From positions 1 through 5,448 of the forward strand of contig CAYTNN010000266.1 in assembly GCA_964439135.1 (NCBI GenBank): 5,448 bases of DNA, written 5' to 3'. The notes beneath the pieces are model-generated. The model saw only the letters and a program-made list of their open reading frames with translations, had not been told where the DNA came from and ran no database searches. Position numbers and translations under genes: made by a program. This document shows, in pieces, positions 4,946 to 5,448 of this stretch. The first letter of the stretch is position 1. Each line of letters starts with the position of its first letter. The DNA is from JAFGPJ01 sp964439135 (GTDB lineage Bacteria; Planctomycetota; Phycisphaerae; Sedimentisphaerales; Anaerobacaceae).

Positions 4946-5448
4946 ATGGAACTGATTGATACACATTGTCATTTGACGTTTGAGCAGTTGGCCGGGGATA
5001 TCGATGCCGTCGTAGAGCGCAGCATGGCCGCGGGCGTAGCCGGGTGGATAACAGTCGGAACCGACCCGCAGCATAATCGAAAGGCCGTCGAGCTTGCGAA
5101 CAGATTCGAGAATATGTACGCCGCGGTCGGTATTCATCCGCACGATGCCAAGGACGTCACGGCTCATACTATGAGCGAACTCAAAGAGCTTGCCCAAAGC
5201 GAAAAAGTCGTCGCCATCGGCGAGACGGGGCTGGATTTTCATTATGATTTCTCACCCCGGCAGGACCAGAGGCGGGTTTTCGAGGCGCAGTTGGAAATCG
5301 CTCGGGAGCTGAATCTGCCGGTCATTATACATAGCCGGGAGGCGTTCGACGAAACGATTGATATTTTGGAGCGGTTCATCGGCGTCAAAGGCCGGCTCAA
5401 GGGCGTGGTTTTTCACTGCTTTAGCGGCTCGGCTCAGCAGGCAAGAAT
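4946..5448 (+). CDS. TatD-family metal-dependent deoxyribonuclease (3' end outside window)
   Basis: TatD proteins are TIM-barrel metal-dependent hydrolases with 3'-5' exonuclease or DNase activity, linked to DNA repair and quality control. The 167 visible residues of an expected 255-265 contain the metal ligands in order: IDTHCH (H7 and H9), the conserved HPH segment (64-66), GETGLDFHYDF (E93), PVIIHSRE (H129) and GVVFHCFSGS (H157). The final conserved aspartate, in a TDSP-like motif, lies past the window edge. The frame has no stop up to base 5448. The ATG at 4946 gives MELIDTHCHL, the usual TatD beginning, and is 5 bp after the yraN stop; no strong Shine-Dalgarno is visible, so translation may depend on coupling. 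The genus-level name (tatD, ycfH or yabD type) cannot be fixed from this part. Confidence 0.95.
   Translation, partial: MELIDTHCHLTFEQLAGDIDAVVERSMAAGVAGWITVGTDPQHNRKAVELANRFENMYAAVGIHPHDAKDVTAHTMSELKELAQSEKVVAIGETGLDFHYDFSPRQDQRRVFEAQLEIARELNLPVIIHSREAFDETIDILERFIGVKGRLKGVVFHCFSGSAQQAR

Overview
The window most likely comes from a member of the Planctomycetota, probably a Phycisphaerae/Sedimentisphaerales-type bacterium. The pointers are a formylglycine-type sulfatase, a zinc-ribbon membrane protein with a planctomycete-style prepilin-like tail (an H...D.HV motif), a lectin with a C-terminal sorting tail of the PAPGA variant, and long repeat-rich spacers. No rRNA or taxonomic marker beyond ribosomal protein L19 is present, so this placement is inference.

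Layout, all genes on the + strand. (1) 1-440: C-terminal end of a sulfatase, cut by the window edge. (2) 470-1658: a three-helix zinc-ribbon protein whose reading frame breaks at an A7 run (1379-1385); the rest of the protein is intact in another frame. (3) 1659-2139: no protein gene. It holds a GC hairpin, a TTGACA/TACAAA promoter and a stretch with several long, exact complementary segments that looks like a structured leader or small RNA. (4) 2140-2691: a secreted C-type-lectin-like protein with a PEP-CTERM-like tail, followed by a clear intrinsic terminator. (5) 2700-3440: a degenerate second copy of the promoter module, a perfect 30-bp palindrome, and an integrase-core remnant truncated at both ends. 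(6) 3440-4137: about 700 bp of repeats (A/T-rich direct repeats, a 12-bp tandem, an 18-bp direct repeat, two GC palindromes) with no credible gene. (7) 4151-5448: a compact housekeeping cluster, rplS (L19), a YraN-family nuclease and a TatD-family deoxyribonuclease cut by the window edge.

The two halves have little to do with each other functionally. The left half (sulfatase, prepilin-like protein, lectin) looks like surface and polysaccharide biology. The right half is translation and DNA maintenance, with tight gene spacing that suggests one transcript. The mobile-element remnant and repeats between them suggest a rearrangement junction, which would also explain why trmD, often found just before rplS, is absent.

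The observations most worth a second look are the structured region ahead of the lectin gene, the duplicated promoter module, the palindrome beside the integrase remnant, and the yraN frame, which has no ATG/GTG/TTG before its conserved domain.
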